A stretch of DNA of 64,000 nucleotides from Rugosimonospora acidiphila (GTDB lineage Bacteria > Actinomycetota > Actinomycetes > Mycobacteriales > Micromonosporaceae), in assembly GCF_039543385.1 (NCBI RefSeq), contig NZ_BAABJQ010000018.1, positions 124,001 through 188,000 on the forward strand, in the 5' to 3' direction. Shown here one piece after another: positions 25,699 through 34,252 of the stretch. The position numbers and the translations under genes were made by a program. How positions within the stretch are numbered: the stretch's first letter is position 1; every line of letters begins with the position of its first letter. The notes beneath the pieces were generated by a model, which was not told where the DNA came from, searched no databases, and saw nothing but the letters and a program-made list of their open reading frames with translations.

Positions 25699-27150
25699 GT
25701 GAGCGAGCAACGCACCGTCATCGTCCTCGCCGCCGGCGAGGGCAAGCGGATGAAGTCGGCCCTGCCCAAGGTCCTGCACACCCTGCTCGGCCGGAGCCTC
25801 GTCGGTCACGTGCTGGCCGCGGCGGCCCCGCTGGAGGCGCAGGCGACGCTGGTCGTCGTGGGTCACGGCGCCGAGCGGGTGCGCGAGCACCTCGGCGAGA
25901 TCGCGCCGGCCGTCGCCCCGGTGGTGCAGGCCGAGCAGCGCGGGACCGGGCACGCCGTGCGCGTCGCGCTGCCGGCGGAGGCCTCCGGTACGGTCGTCGT
26001 GCTCAACGGGGACCTTCCGCTGGTCCGCTCGCAGACGCTGGTCGACCTGGTGGAGCGGCACGAGCGGGACGGGAACGCGGCCACGCTGCTGACCGCCGAG
26101 GTGGCCGACCCGAGCGGCCTGGGCCGGATCATCACCGGCGAGAAGGGTCTGGAGCGGATCGTCGAGGAGCGCGACGCCAGCCCGGCCGAGCGCGCCATCC
26201 ACGAGATCAACGCCGGCGCCTACGCGTTCGACGCCGGCCTGCTGCGCGACGCGCTGGGCCGGGTGTCCACGGACAACGACCAGGGCGAGGAGTACCTCAC
26301 GGACGTCCTCGGCCTGCTGGTGGCGGGCGGTCACCCGGTCCGCACGCATCTGGCCGGCGATCCGGACGAGGCGCTGGGTGCCAACGACCGGGCGCAGCTC
26401 GCCCAGCTCAGGGCGGTGCTGCGGGACCGGATCAACGAGCACTGGATGCGCGAAGGGGTATCGATCATCGACCCGGCCACCACCTGGCTCGACGTCACCG
26501 TGAGCCTGGGTCGGGATGTGGTGGTCGAGCCCAACACCCAACTGCGCGGGTCGACCGTGATCGGCGAGGGCGCGCTGGTCGGGCCGGACACCACGCTGAC
26601 CGATGTGTCGATCGGCGACGGCGCTTCCGTCGTGCGTACCCACGGCTCCGGCGCCCAGATCGGGGCGGGCGCCTCGGTCGGCCCGTTCGCCTACCTGCGC
26701 GCGGGTACGGTCCTGGGGCGCAAGGGCAAGATCGGCACCTTCGTCGAGGTGAAGAACGCCGACATCGGTAGCGGGAGCAAGGTCCCGCACCTCAGCTACA
26801 TCGGGGACGCCACGATCGGCGAGCACACCAACATCGGCGCGGCCTCGGTGACCGTCAACTACGACGGGGTCGACAAGCACCGCACGGTCATCGGTGACTA
26901 CGCACGCACCGGCGCGGACAACATGTTCGTGGCGCCGGTCGAGGTCGGCGACGGCGCCTACACGGGCGCGGGTACCGTTGTGCGCCGTGACGTGCCCCCG
27001 GGCAGCCTCGCGGTGTCGAACGGACCGCAGCGGATTTTCGAGGGCTGGACGGAAAGTCACCGACCCGGGACGCCGGCGGCGGAGGCGGCGCAGCGCGCGC
27101 TGCGCGCCGCGGACACCCCGGAGGCGGCGGCCGATACCGAGACCGAATAG
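25699..27150 (+). CDS. glmU: Bifunctional GlcNAc-1-P uridyltransferase / GlcN-1-P acetyltransferase
   Basis: Makes UDP-N-acetylglucosamine for peptidoglycan: acetylates glucosamine-1-phosphate, then transfers UMP. 483 residues from GTG 25699, with AGGAG five bases upstream. ATG 25695 is out of frame. The pyrophosphorylase domain has VLAAGEGKRMKS (near 10), QRGTGHAV and NGDLPL. The C-terminal left-handed beta-helix has the hexapeptide pattern (IGEGALVGPDT, IGAGASVGPFAYLRAG) and the acetyltransferase signatures FVEVKNA, HLSYIGDATIG and TVNYDG. A short Ala/Glu-rich tail follows. It is separated from prs by about 100 bases, in the conserved glmU-prs-rplY-pth order. Confidence 0.97.
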   Translation: MSEQRTVIVLAAGEGKRMKSALPKVLHTLLGRSLVGHVLAAAAPLEAQATLVVVGHGAERVREHLGEIAPAVAPVVQAEQRGTGHAVRVALPAEASGTVVVLNGDLPLVRSQTLVDLVERHERDGNAATLLTAEVADPSGLGRIITGEKGLERIVEERDASPAERAIHEINAGAYAFDAGLLRDALGRVSTDNDQGEEYLTDVLGLLVAGGHPVRTHLAGDPDEALGANDRAQLAQLRAVLRDRINEHWMREGVSIIDPATTWLDVTVSLGRDVVVEPNTQLRGSTVIGEGALVGPDTTLTDVSIGDGASVVRTHGSGAQIGAGASVGPFAYLRAGTVLGRKGKIGTFVEVKNADIGSGSKVPHLSYIGDATIGEHTNIGAASVTVNYDGVDKHRTVIGDYARTGADNMFVAPVEVGDGAYTGAGTVVRRDVPPGSLAVSNGPQRIFEGWTESHRPGTPAAEAAQRALRAADTPEAAADTETE

Positions 27151-27249
27151 GCTGGTCGGGTAGCGCCACCGAGGCCGGCCGGGGTCGCGGATGGAATGGT
27201 CGTGGCCGGCAGGCGCCCTACCACCGACCGACCCACAGGGAGCGAGCCG

Positions 27250-28230
27250 ATGGGCAGTATCACGGCGGAGAACCGTAAGACTCTGATGCTCTTCTCCGGT
27301 CGGGCGTTTCCCGAGCTGGCAGACGAGATCGGTAAGGTGCTCGGGGTACCGCCGACGCCCACTGACGCGTACGACTTCGCCAACGGTGAGATCTTCATCC
27401 GGTACCGGGAGTCGGTGCGCGGTTCCGACGCGTTCATGGTGCAGTCGATGTCCCAGCCGGTCAACGAGTGGCTGGTCGAATCACTGATCATGGTGGACGC
27501 GCTGAAGCGGGGTTCGGCCAAGCGGATCACAGTCGTCCTGCCGTTCTACCCGTACGCGCGGCAGGACAAGAAGCACCGCGGCCGGGAGCCGATCTCGGCC
27601 CGGCTGATGTCCGACCTGTACAAGACCGCCGGCGCCAACCGGATCCTCACCGTCGACCTGCATACCGCCCAGATCCAGGGCTTCTTCGACGGGCCGGTGG
27701 ACCACCTGTTCGCGATGGACATCCTGGCCGGCTACGTCGAGGGCCGGTTCGCCGGCCGCCCGATCACCGTGGTGGCACCCGACTCGGGCCGGGTACGGGT
27801 GGCGGAGCGGTGGACCGACCGGCTGGGCGGCTGCCCGCTGGCGTTCATCCACAAGACCCGCGACCCGCTGAAGCCCAACCACGTGGTCGCCAACCGGGTG
27901 GTCGGCGACGTCGAGGGCCGGGTCTGCCTGATCGTGGACGACATGATCGACACCGGTGGGACGATCACCAAGGCGGCGGACATTCTGTTCGAGAGCGGCG
28001 CGGCGGACGTGGTGGTCGCGGCCACCCACGCGGTGCTGTCCGACCCGGCCACCGAGAAGCTGAAAAACAGCCGGATCAGCGAGGTGGTGGTCACCAACAC
28101 GCTGCCGCTGCCGCCGGAGAAGCGCCTGGACAAGATCACGGTTCTGTCGATCGCCCCGCTCATCGCCCGCGCCATCCGCGAGGTGTTCGACGACGGCTCG
28201 GTCACCACGCTGTTCGGCGGCCTTTCCTGA
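27250..28230 (+). CDS. prs: Ribose-phosphate pyrophosphokinase (canonical)
   Basis: Makes PRPP for nucleotide, His and Trp synthesis. 326 residues. ATG 27250 with GGGAGC upstream. Class I features: FANGEIFIRY, YARQDKKHRGREPIS (catalytic loop Lys), HTAQIQGFFDGPVDHL, PDSGRVRVAERW and the PRPP-binding loop LIVDDMIDTGGT. This is clearly the housekeeping copy. The paralogue at 13387-14334 has changes in these segments. A strong terminator follows at once. Confidence 0.97.
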   Translation: MGSITAENRKTLMLFSGRAFPELADEIGKVLGVPPTPTDAYDFANGEIFIRYRESVRGSDAFMVQSMSQPVNEWLVESLIMVDALKRGSAKRITVVLPFYPYARQDKKHRGREPISARLMSDLYKTAGANRILTVDLHTAQIQGFFDGPVDHLFAMDILAGYVEGRFAGRPITVVAPDSGRVRVAERWTDRLGGCPLAFIHKTRDPLKPNHVVANRVVGDVEGRVCLIVDDMIDTGGTITKAADILFESGAADVVVAATHAVLSDPATEKLKNSRISEVVVTNTLPLPPEKRLDKITVLSIAPLIARAIREVFDDGSVTTLFGGLS

Positions 28231-28231
28231 C

Positions 28232-28274
28232 CCAGCCCGCCGGCGGGGGCCCTTGACGCCCCCCGGCAGGCTGG
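28232..28274 (+). terminator. Strong terminator after prs
   Basis: CCAGCCCGCCGGCGGGGGC (28232-28250) pairs with GCCCCCCGGCAGGCTGG (28258-28274) across a seven-base loop, starting two bases after the prs stop. A long GC-rich stem without a T-run. Confidence 0.8.
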
Positions 28275-28545
28275 TGCGTGCCGGGTGCCGCGTGCCCGGT
28301 GCGTCGGGTTCCACGATCCGCGCATCGATCCGGGGGTCGCGCACGGGCAGTGAGGGGCACTCGGGTAAGCTGGCACGGTTGCCACGGCGAGGGTGCCCCA
28401 CGGGCCGCTTATGCGGCCGGCTGAGGCGCCGTGATCGACGCGGTGCTCTGGGCCCATGCCCCGTGCCCGCACTCTCGCCCGAGCGCCGCGATCGACTTCA
28501 GTATCAGAGCCTTAGTACCAGAGCTTAGACGGAAGGTGTACTCCC
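28275..28545 (+). other. Promoter and leader region of rplY
   Basis: Non-coding stretch between the prs terminator and rplY. AT-richer near the end (TTCAGTATCAGAGCCTTAGTACCAGAGCTTAGACGG, with the repeated CAGAGC-TTAG pattern at 28504-28527). GGAAGGTGTACTCCC precedes the GTG start. A long untranslated leader is likely. No known regulatory RNA recognised. Confidence 0.45.
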
Positions 28546-29175
28546 GTGTCCGAGGTCCGTATCAGCGCCGAGCCCCGCACCGAGTTCGGCAAGGGTGGTG
28601 CCCGGCGTACCCGTCGGGCCGGTAAGGTGCCCGCCGTGCTGTACGGCCACGGCGAGAAGCCCAAGCACATCGCGCTGCCCGCCCGTGACCTGGCCGCGGC
28701 GATCCGTCACGGCGGCATGACCCAGGTCTTCGACATCGCGCTGCCGGACGGCACCGCCACCCTGGCGCTGCCCAAGGCGATCCAGCGTGACCCGGTGAAG
28801 GACACGTTCGAGCACGTCGATCTGCTGATCGTGCGCCGGGGCGAGCGGGTCACCGTGGACGTGCCGGTGGTTCTGGTCGGCGAGGCGGCGCGGGACACCC
28901 TGGTCATGCAGGAGCACGAGACGCTGTCCGTGATCGCGGACGCCACCCGGCTGCCGGATCACGTGGACGCCTCGATCGAGGGCCTCGGCGCCGGCTCGCA
29001 CGTGACCGCCGGTCAGGTCAAGCTTCCCGAGGGCGTCGAGCTGGCCGCCGAGCCGGACGTCGTGGTGGTCGTGGTGGCCGCCTCGCCGACCGCCGAGCAG
29101 ATGGCGGCCGAGGGTGGCGCCGCGCCGAGCGAGGAGGCCGCTGAGGTCGCCGCGGGCGAGGGCCAGGCCGCCTGA
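28546..29175 (+). CDS. rplY: 50S ribosomal protein L25 / general stress protein Ctc
   Basis: Binds 5S rRNA in the large subunit. 209 residues, the long CTC form with an L25 N-terminal domain (RTEFGKGGARRTRRAGKVPAVLYGHG) and a beta C-terminal domain (VPVVLVGEA...GLGAGSHVTAGQVKLPEGV), plus an acidic Ala/Glu-rich tail. GTG 28546 with GGAAGG upstream. Stands alone between two terminators, with pth next. Confidence 0.96.
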   Translation: MSEVRISAEPRTEFGKGGARRTRRAGKVPAVLYGHGEKPKHIALPARDLAAAIRHGGMTQVFDIALPDGTATLALPKAIQRDPVKDTFEHVDLLIVRRGERVTVDVPVVLVGEAARDTLVMQEHETLSVIADATRLPDHVDASIEGLGAGSHVTAGQVKLPEGVELAAEPDVVVVVVAASPTAEQMAAEGGAAPSEEAAEVAAGEGQAA

Positions 29176-29185
29176 GCTTAGTGTC

Positions 29186-29218
29186 CCGGAGCGCCGCCCG
29201 TCCGGGCCGGCGCTCCGG
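29186..29218 (+). terminator. Terminator after rplY
   Basis: CCGGAGCGCCG (29186-29196) pairs perfectly with CGGCGCTCCGG (29208-29218). Confidence 0.8.
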
Positions 29219-29308
29219 TGGTACGTGGGGCCGCCGGCTGGCTCGCCGGCGGACCTTCCGCCGCGGGGGTCGGATGGGCCCGCTGCTCGGCGGTTGAGAA
29301 GGGGTGCA

Positions 29309-29896
29309 GTGTCGGAGCCGTGGCTGGTGGTCGGGCTGGGTAACCCTGGATCCGAGTACGCGAAGAACCGGCACAACGCCGGCTTCATGATCGTTGATCT
29401 GATCGCGGAACGGACCGGCGCCCGGTTCGGTCGGCAACGCAAGGCGGCGGCAGACGTCGCCGAGGCCAGGCTCGGCGTGGGGGAGTCGGCGCCCCGGCTG
29501 GTACTGGCCAAGCCTATGACGTACATGAATCTTTCCGGCGGCCCGAGCGCGTGGCTGAGCCAGTTCTACAAGGTGCCGGTCGAGCGGATCATCGCGGCGC
29601 ACGACGAGCTGGACATCCCGTTCGGGGAACTGCGGCTCAAGCGCGGTGGTGGCGAGGGCGGCCACAACGGGCTGCGCTCCATGGCGAAGTCGTTGGGCAG
29701 CAAGGAGTTCTACCGGGTGCGGTTCGGCATCGGCCGCCCGCCTGGCCGCCAGGATCCGGCCGACTACGTCCTGCGCGACTTCACCGCCACGGAGCGCAAG
29801 GAGCTCGACTTCCTGATCGATCGGGCCGCGGACGCGATCGAGATGATCATAAAGTCCGGACTGGAGCCGGCGCAGAACGCATATCATGCCGGCTGA
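29309..29896 (+). CDS. pth: Peptidyl-tRNA hydrolase
   Basis: Releases tRNA from prematurely dropped peptidyl-tRNA. 195 residues. GTG 29309 has GAAGGGG six bases upstream and matches the family start (SEPWLVVGLGNPGSEY). Catalytic His in KNRHNAGF (residue 22), KPMTYMNLSG, HDELDIPFGELRLKRGG and GGHNGLRSM are all present. Standard size. Confidence 0.97.
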   Translation: MSEPWLVVGLGNPGSEYAKNRHNAGFMIVDLIAERTGARFGRQRKAAADVAEARLGVGESAPRLVLAKPMTYMNLSGGPSAWLSQFYKVPVERIIAAHDELDIPFGELRLKRGGGEGGHNGLRSMAKSLGSKEFYRVRFGIGRPPGRQDPADYVLRDFTATERKELDFLIDRAADAIEMIIKSGLEPAQNAYHAG

Positions 29897-29997
29897 CCAG
29901 CTAATATGCCCGAAGCTCGTGCTGCGGCGGGCCGTACGGTTGTGCCGCGTCTCACAACGGGTAGGGCGGCGATCAGCCAACGTACCCTTGATGCGGA

Positions 29998-30020
29998 CCG
30001 GCGCGGGAGCCCCGCGCCGG
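29998..30020 (+). terminator. Hairpin between pth and the cys genes
   Basis: CCGGCGCGGG (29998-30007) pairs perfectly with CCCGCGCCGG (30011-30020) around a three-base loop. It lies directly upstream of the short ORF at 30038 and may terminate pth or attenuate the cys transcript. Confidence 0.65.
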
Positions 30021-30037
30021 CGTTTGAGGAGGTTGCC

Positions 30038-30073
30038 TTGACCAGGGCGCGCCGAAGCTCGGAACGGTACTGA
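30038..30073 (+). CDS. Candidate 11-codon leader ORF upstream of cysQ
   Basis: TTG 30038 lies five bases after GAGGAGG (30026-30032), the best ribosome binding site in the region. It encodes TTG-start LTRARRSSERY and stops one base before the cysQ ATG, which itself has no good site. Actinobacteria often have small leader ORFs in front of sulfur genes. Those known to me usually contain Cys codons, which this one lacks. It most likely couples translation to cysQ. Confidence 0.45.
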   Translation: MTRARRSSERY

Positions 30074-30074
30074 C

Positions 30075-30902
30075 ATGCCACCCGCCGTGGATGGCGCGTT
30101 CGCCCGATGGCTGGCCGAGCAGGCCGGTCAGGCGCTGATGGAGTTGCGGGCCGACGAGCGGTACCGGGACGACCCCGACGCACTGCGGGCGGCCGGCGAC
30201 AAGCAGTCACATGACCTGATCACCGCCATGCTCGCCCGTTGGCGTCCGGGGGACGAGGTGCTCTCCGAGGAGGGCGTGCGCGACGACCCGGCGCGGCTGG
30301 ACGCCGAGCGCGTGTGGATAGTCGACCCGCTGGACGGCACGCGGGAGTTCGGTGAGCCCGGCCGCGTGGACTGGGCCGTCCACATCGGACTGTGGTCGCG
30401 CGGATCGGCCGCGCCGTCCCGGCTCTCCGCCGCCGCCGTGGCGCTTCCGGCCCAGCATCGCGTCTTCGGCACGGACTTCCCGCCCGGGTACCCGCCGATG
30501 TCCGCCTCGGCCGCGCAGGCGGGCCCCAGCGGCACCGGCGAGGGGCCGGACGGGTCGGGCACCGGCCGGCTTCGGATCGCCGCCAGCCGCACCCGGCCGC
30601 CCGCGGTGCTGCAGCGGGTAGCGGACGAACTGGGGGCCACCATCGTGCCGATGGGCTCCGCGGGTGCGAAGATCATCGCTGTGGTGACCGGCGACGTCGA
30701 CGCCTACGTGCACGCGGGCGGACAGTACGAGTGGGACTCCGCCGCGCCCGTGGCTGTGGCCACCGCCACGGGGCTGCACGCTTCCAGAATCGACGGGTCT
30801 GCGCTGGAATACAACCAGGCCGATCCCAAACTCCCCGATCTTGTGGTTTGCCGTAAAGATTTGGCTTCCCGACTGCTCGCCGCCCTGAGGTCGCCCCAAT
30901 GA
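30075..30902 (+). CDS. cysQ: 3'(2'),5'-bisphosphate nucleotidase / inositol monophosphatase family (CysQ)
   Basis: Mg-dependent phosphatase predicted to remove the 3' phosphate of PAP or PAPS, keeping sulfate assimilation flowing. 275 residues from ATG 30075. Metal-binding signature DPLDGTREF near 92-100, the acidic SEEGVRDD before it, and C-terminal GGQYEWDSAAPVAVA are canonical for CysQ. An Ala/Gly/Ser-rich insert near 150-165 is unusual but short. The stop overlaps the cysD start (ATGA), so cysQ-cysD-cysN is one operon. Confidence 0.93.
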   Translation: MPPAVDGAFARWLAEQAGQALMELRADERYRDDPDALRAAGDKQSHDLITAMLARWRPGDEVLSEEGVRDDPARLDAERVWIVDPLDGTREFGEPGRVDWAVHIGLWSRGSAAPSRLSAAAVALPAQHRVFGTDFPPGYPPMSASAAQAGPSGTGEGPDGSGTGRLRIAASRTRPPAVLQRVADELGATIVPMGSAGAKIIAVVTGDVDAYVHAGGQYEWDSAAPVAVATATGLHASRIDGSALEYNQADPKLPDLVVCRKDLASRLLAALRSPQ

Positions 30903-31810
30903 ATCAGCCAGCCGCATACCGCGTCTCCCACCTCGACGCCCTGGAGTCCGAGAGCATCTTCGTGATGCGTGAGGTGATGGCCGAGTTCGAGCGCCCAGTG
31001 CTGCTCTTCTCCGGCGGCAAGGACTCCATCGTGATGCTCCGCTTGGCGGAGAAGGCGTTCGCGCCGGCCCGCATCCCGTTCCCGGTGATGCACGTGGACA
31101 CCGGGCACAACTTCCCGGAGGTCCTGGAGTTCCGGGATCGCCGGGTCGCCGAACTCGGCGTGCAGCTGACCGTCGCGTCGGTGCAGGAGGCCATCGACGC
31201 CGGGCTGGTGCGCCAGGCGCCGGACGGGACGCGTAACCGCATCCAGACCCCGGTGCTGCTGGCCGCCGTCGAGAAGTACCGGTTCGACGCCCTGTTCGGT
31301 GGCGCCCGGCGGGACGAGGAGAAGGCGCGCGCCAAGGAGCGGGTGTTCAGCTTCCGGGACGACTTCGGCCAGTGGGACCCGAAGAACCAGCGGCCGGAGC
31401 TGTGGTCGCTCTACAACGGGCGGGTGCACCCCGGTGAGTCGATCCGGGTGTTCCCGCTGTCGAACTGGACCGAGCTGGACATCTGGCACTACATCGCCAG
31501 GGAGAAGCTGGCGCTGCCGGATATCTACTACGCGCACGAGCGCGAGGTGGTCGACCGCGACGGAATGCTCTACGCGGTCAACGAGTTCCTGCCGATGCGC
31601 GAGGGCGAGACGTCCTTTGTGGAGCGAGTGCGCTACCGCACGGTCGGGGACGCGTCGTGTACCGCCGCGGTGAGGTCCGACGCGGACGTCATCGAGAAAG
31701 TGATCGACGAGGTGGCCGCCACCCGGATCACCGAGCGGGGCGCGACCCGCGGGGACGACAGGGTCTCCGAGGCCGCGATGGAGGATCGCAAGCGCGAGGG
31801 GTACTTCTGA
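30899..31810 (+). CDS. cysD: Sulfate adenylyltransferase subunit 2
   Basis: Catalytic adenylating subunit of ATP sulfurylase (sulfate plus ATP gives APS), a PP-loop enzyme. 303 residues from ATG 30899. SGGKDSIVMLRLA is the PP-loop. HVDTGHNFPEVLEFRD and FSFRDDFGQWDPKNQRPELW are family signatures. It overlaps cysQ by four bases and cysN by one. Confidence 0.97.
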   Translation: MNQPAAYRVSHLDALESESIFVMREVMAEFERPVLLFSGGKDSIVMLRLAEKAFAPARIPFPVMHVDTGHNFPEVLEFRDRRVAELGVQLTVASVQEAIDAGLVRQAPDGTRNRIQTPVLLAAVEKYRFDALFGGARRDEEKARAKERVFSFRDDFGQWDPKNQRPELWSLYNGRVHPGESIRVFPLSNWTELDIWHYIAREKLALPDIYYAHEREVVDRDGMLYAVNEFLPMREGETSFVERVRYRTVGDASCTAAVRSDADVIEKVIDEVAATRITERGATRGDDRVSEAAMEDRKREGYF

Positions 31811-33081
31811 TGGATGCGGGACGTGGCATGGACCTGTTGCGGTTCGCCACCGCGGGCTCGGTTGACGACGGCAAGTCGACGCTGATCGGGCGGCTGCTGT
31901 ACGACTCGAAGGCGATTTTCACCGATCAGCTGGAGGCCGTCGAGGCGACCTCGCGCTCGCGCGGTGACGAATACACCAACCTGGCGCTGCTGACCGACGG
32001 CCTGCGCGCCGAGCGGGAGCAGGGCATCACGATCGACGTGGCGTACCGCTACTTCGCCACCCCGCGGCGCAAGTTCATCATCGCCGACACCCCGGGGCAC
32101 ATCCAGTACACCCGCAACATGGTGACCGGTGCGTCGACCGCCGACCTGGCGCTGATCCTGGTGGACGCGCGCAAGGGCATGGTCGAGCAGTCGCGGCGGC
32201 ACGCGTTCCTGTGCTCGCTGCTGCGCGTGCCGCACATGGTGCTGTGCGTGAACAAGATGGACCTCGTCGATTACTCGCAAGAGGTGTTCGAGAAGATCGC
32301 CGACGACTTCTCCTGCTTCGCCATGAAGCTGGAGGCGCCGGACCTGACTGTCATCCCCATCTCCGCCCTGCACGGCGACAACATCGTGACCCGGTCGGAC
32401 AACATGCCGTGGTACGACGGGCCGTCCCTGCTGCACCACCTGGAGCATGTGCACATCGCGTCCGACCGCAACCTGGTGGACGTGCGGTTCCCGGTGCAGT
32501 TCGTCATCCGTCCACAGTCGACGGTGGTGCAGGACTACCGCGGGTACGCCGGGCAGGTGGCCTCGGGCGTACTCAAGCCCGGCGACGAGGTGATGGTGCT
32601 GCCGTCCGGCTTCACCACCCGGATCGCGGGCATCGACACCGCCGACGGGCCGGTGGACGTGGCGTACCCGCCGATGTCGGTGACCATCCGGCTCGAGGAC
32701 GAGCTGGATGTCTCGCGCGGCGACCTGATCTGCCGCCCGAACAACCAGCCGTCGGCCGCCCAGGACATCGAGGCGATGATCTGCTGGATGGACGAGACCC
32801 GGCCGATGGCGGTCGGCGGCAAGTACGCCATCAAGCACACCACCCGCTCCGCCCGCGCGGTCGTGCGCGACCTGCACTACCGGCTCGACGTCAACACGCT
32901 GCACCGGGACCACGCGGCCAACGGCCTGTCGCTCAACGAGATCGGCCGGGTGAAGCTGCGCACCACCGTGCCGCTGCTTGCCGACGACTACCGGCGTAAC
33001 CGCACCACCGGCGGTCTCATCGTCATCGACGAGACGACCAACCGCACGGTCGGCGCGGGGATGATCGTCGACGCTTCCTGA
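31810..33081 (+). CDS. cysN: Sulfate adenylyltransferase subunit 1 (GTPase)
   Basis: GTP-driven subunit of ATP sulfurylase, 423 residues from ATG 31810, whose A is the last base of the cysD stop. EF-Tu-like GTPase: G1 GSVDDGKSTLIGRL, switch region EREQGITIDVAYRYF, DTPGH and NKMD. C-terminal translation-factor beta domains follow. It has no fused APS kinase (CysC) domain, and no cysC or reductase gene lies in the window, so PAPS formation or APS reduction must be encoded elsewhere. Confidence 0.97.
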   Translation: MDAGRGMDLLRFATAGSVDDGKSTLIGRLLYDSKAIFTDQLEAVEATSRSRGDEYTNLALLTDGLRAEREQGITIDVAYRYFATPRRKFIIADTPGHIQYTRNMVTGASTADLALILVDARKGMVEQSRRHAFLCSLLRVPHMVLCVNKMDLVDYSQEVFEKIADDFSCFAMKLEAPDLTVIPISALHGDNIVTRSDNMPWYDGPSLLHHLEHVHIASDRNLVDVRFPVQFVIRPQSTVVQDYRGYAGQVASGVLKPGDEVMVLPSGFTTRIAGIDTADGPVDVAYPPMSVTIRLEDELDVSRGDLICRPNNQPSAAQDIEAMICWMDETRPMAVGGKYAIKHTTRSARAVVRDLHYRLDVNTLHRDHAANGLSLNEIGRVKLRTTVPLLADDYRRNRTTGGLIVIDETTNRTVGAGMIVDAS

Positions 33082-33090
33082 GCGAGTCCG

Positions 33091-33124
33091 GCCCGGGCGG
33101 CTGCGCTGACGCCGCCGCCCGGGC
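33091..33124. terminator. Bidirectional terminator between cysN and galK
   Basis: GCCCGGGCGGC (33091-33101) pairs perfectly with GCCGCCCGGGC (33114-33124), placed between two convergent operons. Confidence 0.8.
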
Positions 33125-33130
33125 GCTCGG

Positions 33131-34252
33131 TCAGGACTGGCGGTGGGCTCCCTCGCTGGCCACCGCCACGAACCAGGCCGGGGCGGTGAACCCGTTGGCC
33201 GCGAATGCCTCCGCGACCGCGGTGCCGACGGCATCGGCGGCCGCCGCGTCGACCAGCGCCAGCACGCAGCCGCCGAAGCCACCCCCGGTCATCCGGGCGC
33301 CGTGCGCCCCGGCGGCCAGGGCCGCCTCGACCGCGATGTCCACCTCGGGCACCGTGATCTCGTAGTCGTCGCGCATGGACGCGTGCGAGGCGGTCAGCAG
33401 CGGCCCGATCTCGCGTACCTTGCCGGTCCGCAGCAGCGCCACGGTGTCCAGTACCCGCTGGTCCTCGGTTACCACGTGCCGGACCCGCCGGCGCATCACC
33501 TCGTCGGGCAGCGCGGCGAGGGCGGCGTCGAGGTCGGTCACGTCACGCAGCGCGGGCAGGCCGAGCGCGGCGGCGGCCCGTTCGCAGGTCTCGCGCCGCA
33601 CCGCGTACTCGTTGTCGGTGTGCCGGTGCGGCGCCTTGCTGTCGACGACCAGGATGGACAGGCCGTCGGCGGTGAGGTCGAACGGGATGTGTTCGACGGC
33701 AAGCGTTCGGCAGTCCAGGAACAGCGCGTGCCCGGCCCGGCACAGCGTCGAGGCGGACTGGTCCATGATGCCGGTCGGCACGCCGACGTACCCGTTCTCG
33801 GCGGCCTGTGCCACCGTCGGGCGCTTCGCTGCCGGCAGGTCCAGCCCGCCGAGGTCGACCAGCGCGGTGAGCACCGCACACTCCAGGGCGGCCGAGGAGG
33901 ATAGGCCGGAGCCGACCGGCACGTCCGAGCTCACCGCGAACCGTGCGCCGCCCACGTCGAGACCGGACTGCCGCAGCGACCAGACGACTCCGGCCACGTA
34001 GCCGGCCCAGCCGCCGACCCGGCCGGGAGCCAGGTCGTCAGGGCCGAAGCTGACCGTCTCGCCGGTCTGCTCGGACCACACCGTCCACAGCGGACTGTCC
34101 GGTGCGGACGCCTCCACGGTCGTGCGGAGCGGCAGCGCGAAGGGCAGCACGAAGCCCTCGTTGTAGTCGGTGTGCTCGCCGATCAGGTTGACCCGGCCGG
34201 GGGCCGACCAGACTCCGGTGGGTGCCTGGCCAAAGATGTCAGTGAAGCTCAC
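33131..34252 (-). CDS. galK: Galactokinase
   Basis: First step of the Leloir pathway: galactose plus ATP gives galactose-1-phosphate. 373 residues from GTG 34252. GHMP kinase: galactose-binding GRVNLIGEHTDYN near 16-28, ATP loop VPVGSGLSSSAALE near 112-125, and MTGGGFGGCVLALV near 332-345. The start overlaps galE by 14 bases, so it is the last gene of the operon. Confidence 0.96.
   Translation of the reverse strand: MSFTDIFGQAPTGVWSAPGRVNLIGEHTDYNEGFVLPFALPLRTTVEASAPDSPLWTVWSEQTGETVSFGPDDLAPGRVGGWAGYVAGVVWSLRQSGLDVGGARFAVSSDVPVGSGLSSSAALECAVLTALVDLGGLDLPAAKRPTVAQAAENGYVGVPTGIMDQSASTLCRAGHALFLDCRTLAVEHIPFDLTADGLSILVVDSKAPHRHTDNEYAVRRETCERAAAALGLPALRDVTDLDAALAALPDEVMRRRVRHVVTEDQRVLDTVALLRTGKVREIGPLLTASHASMRDDYEITVPEVDIAVEAALAAGAHGARMTGGGFGGCVLALVDAAAADAVGTAVAEAFAANGFTAPAWFVAVASEGAHRQS

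Noticed and set aside
29897..30074. Sulfur-responsive riboswitch before cysQ
   Set aside because: Only a single short hairpin and the 11-codon ORF are present. No known aptamer pattern could be recognised.
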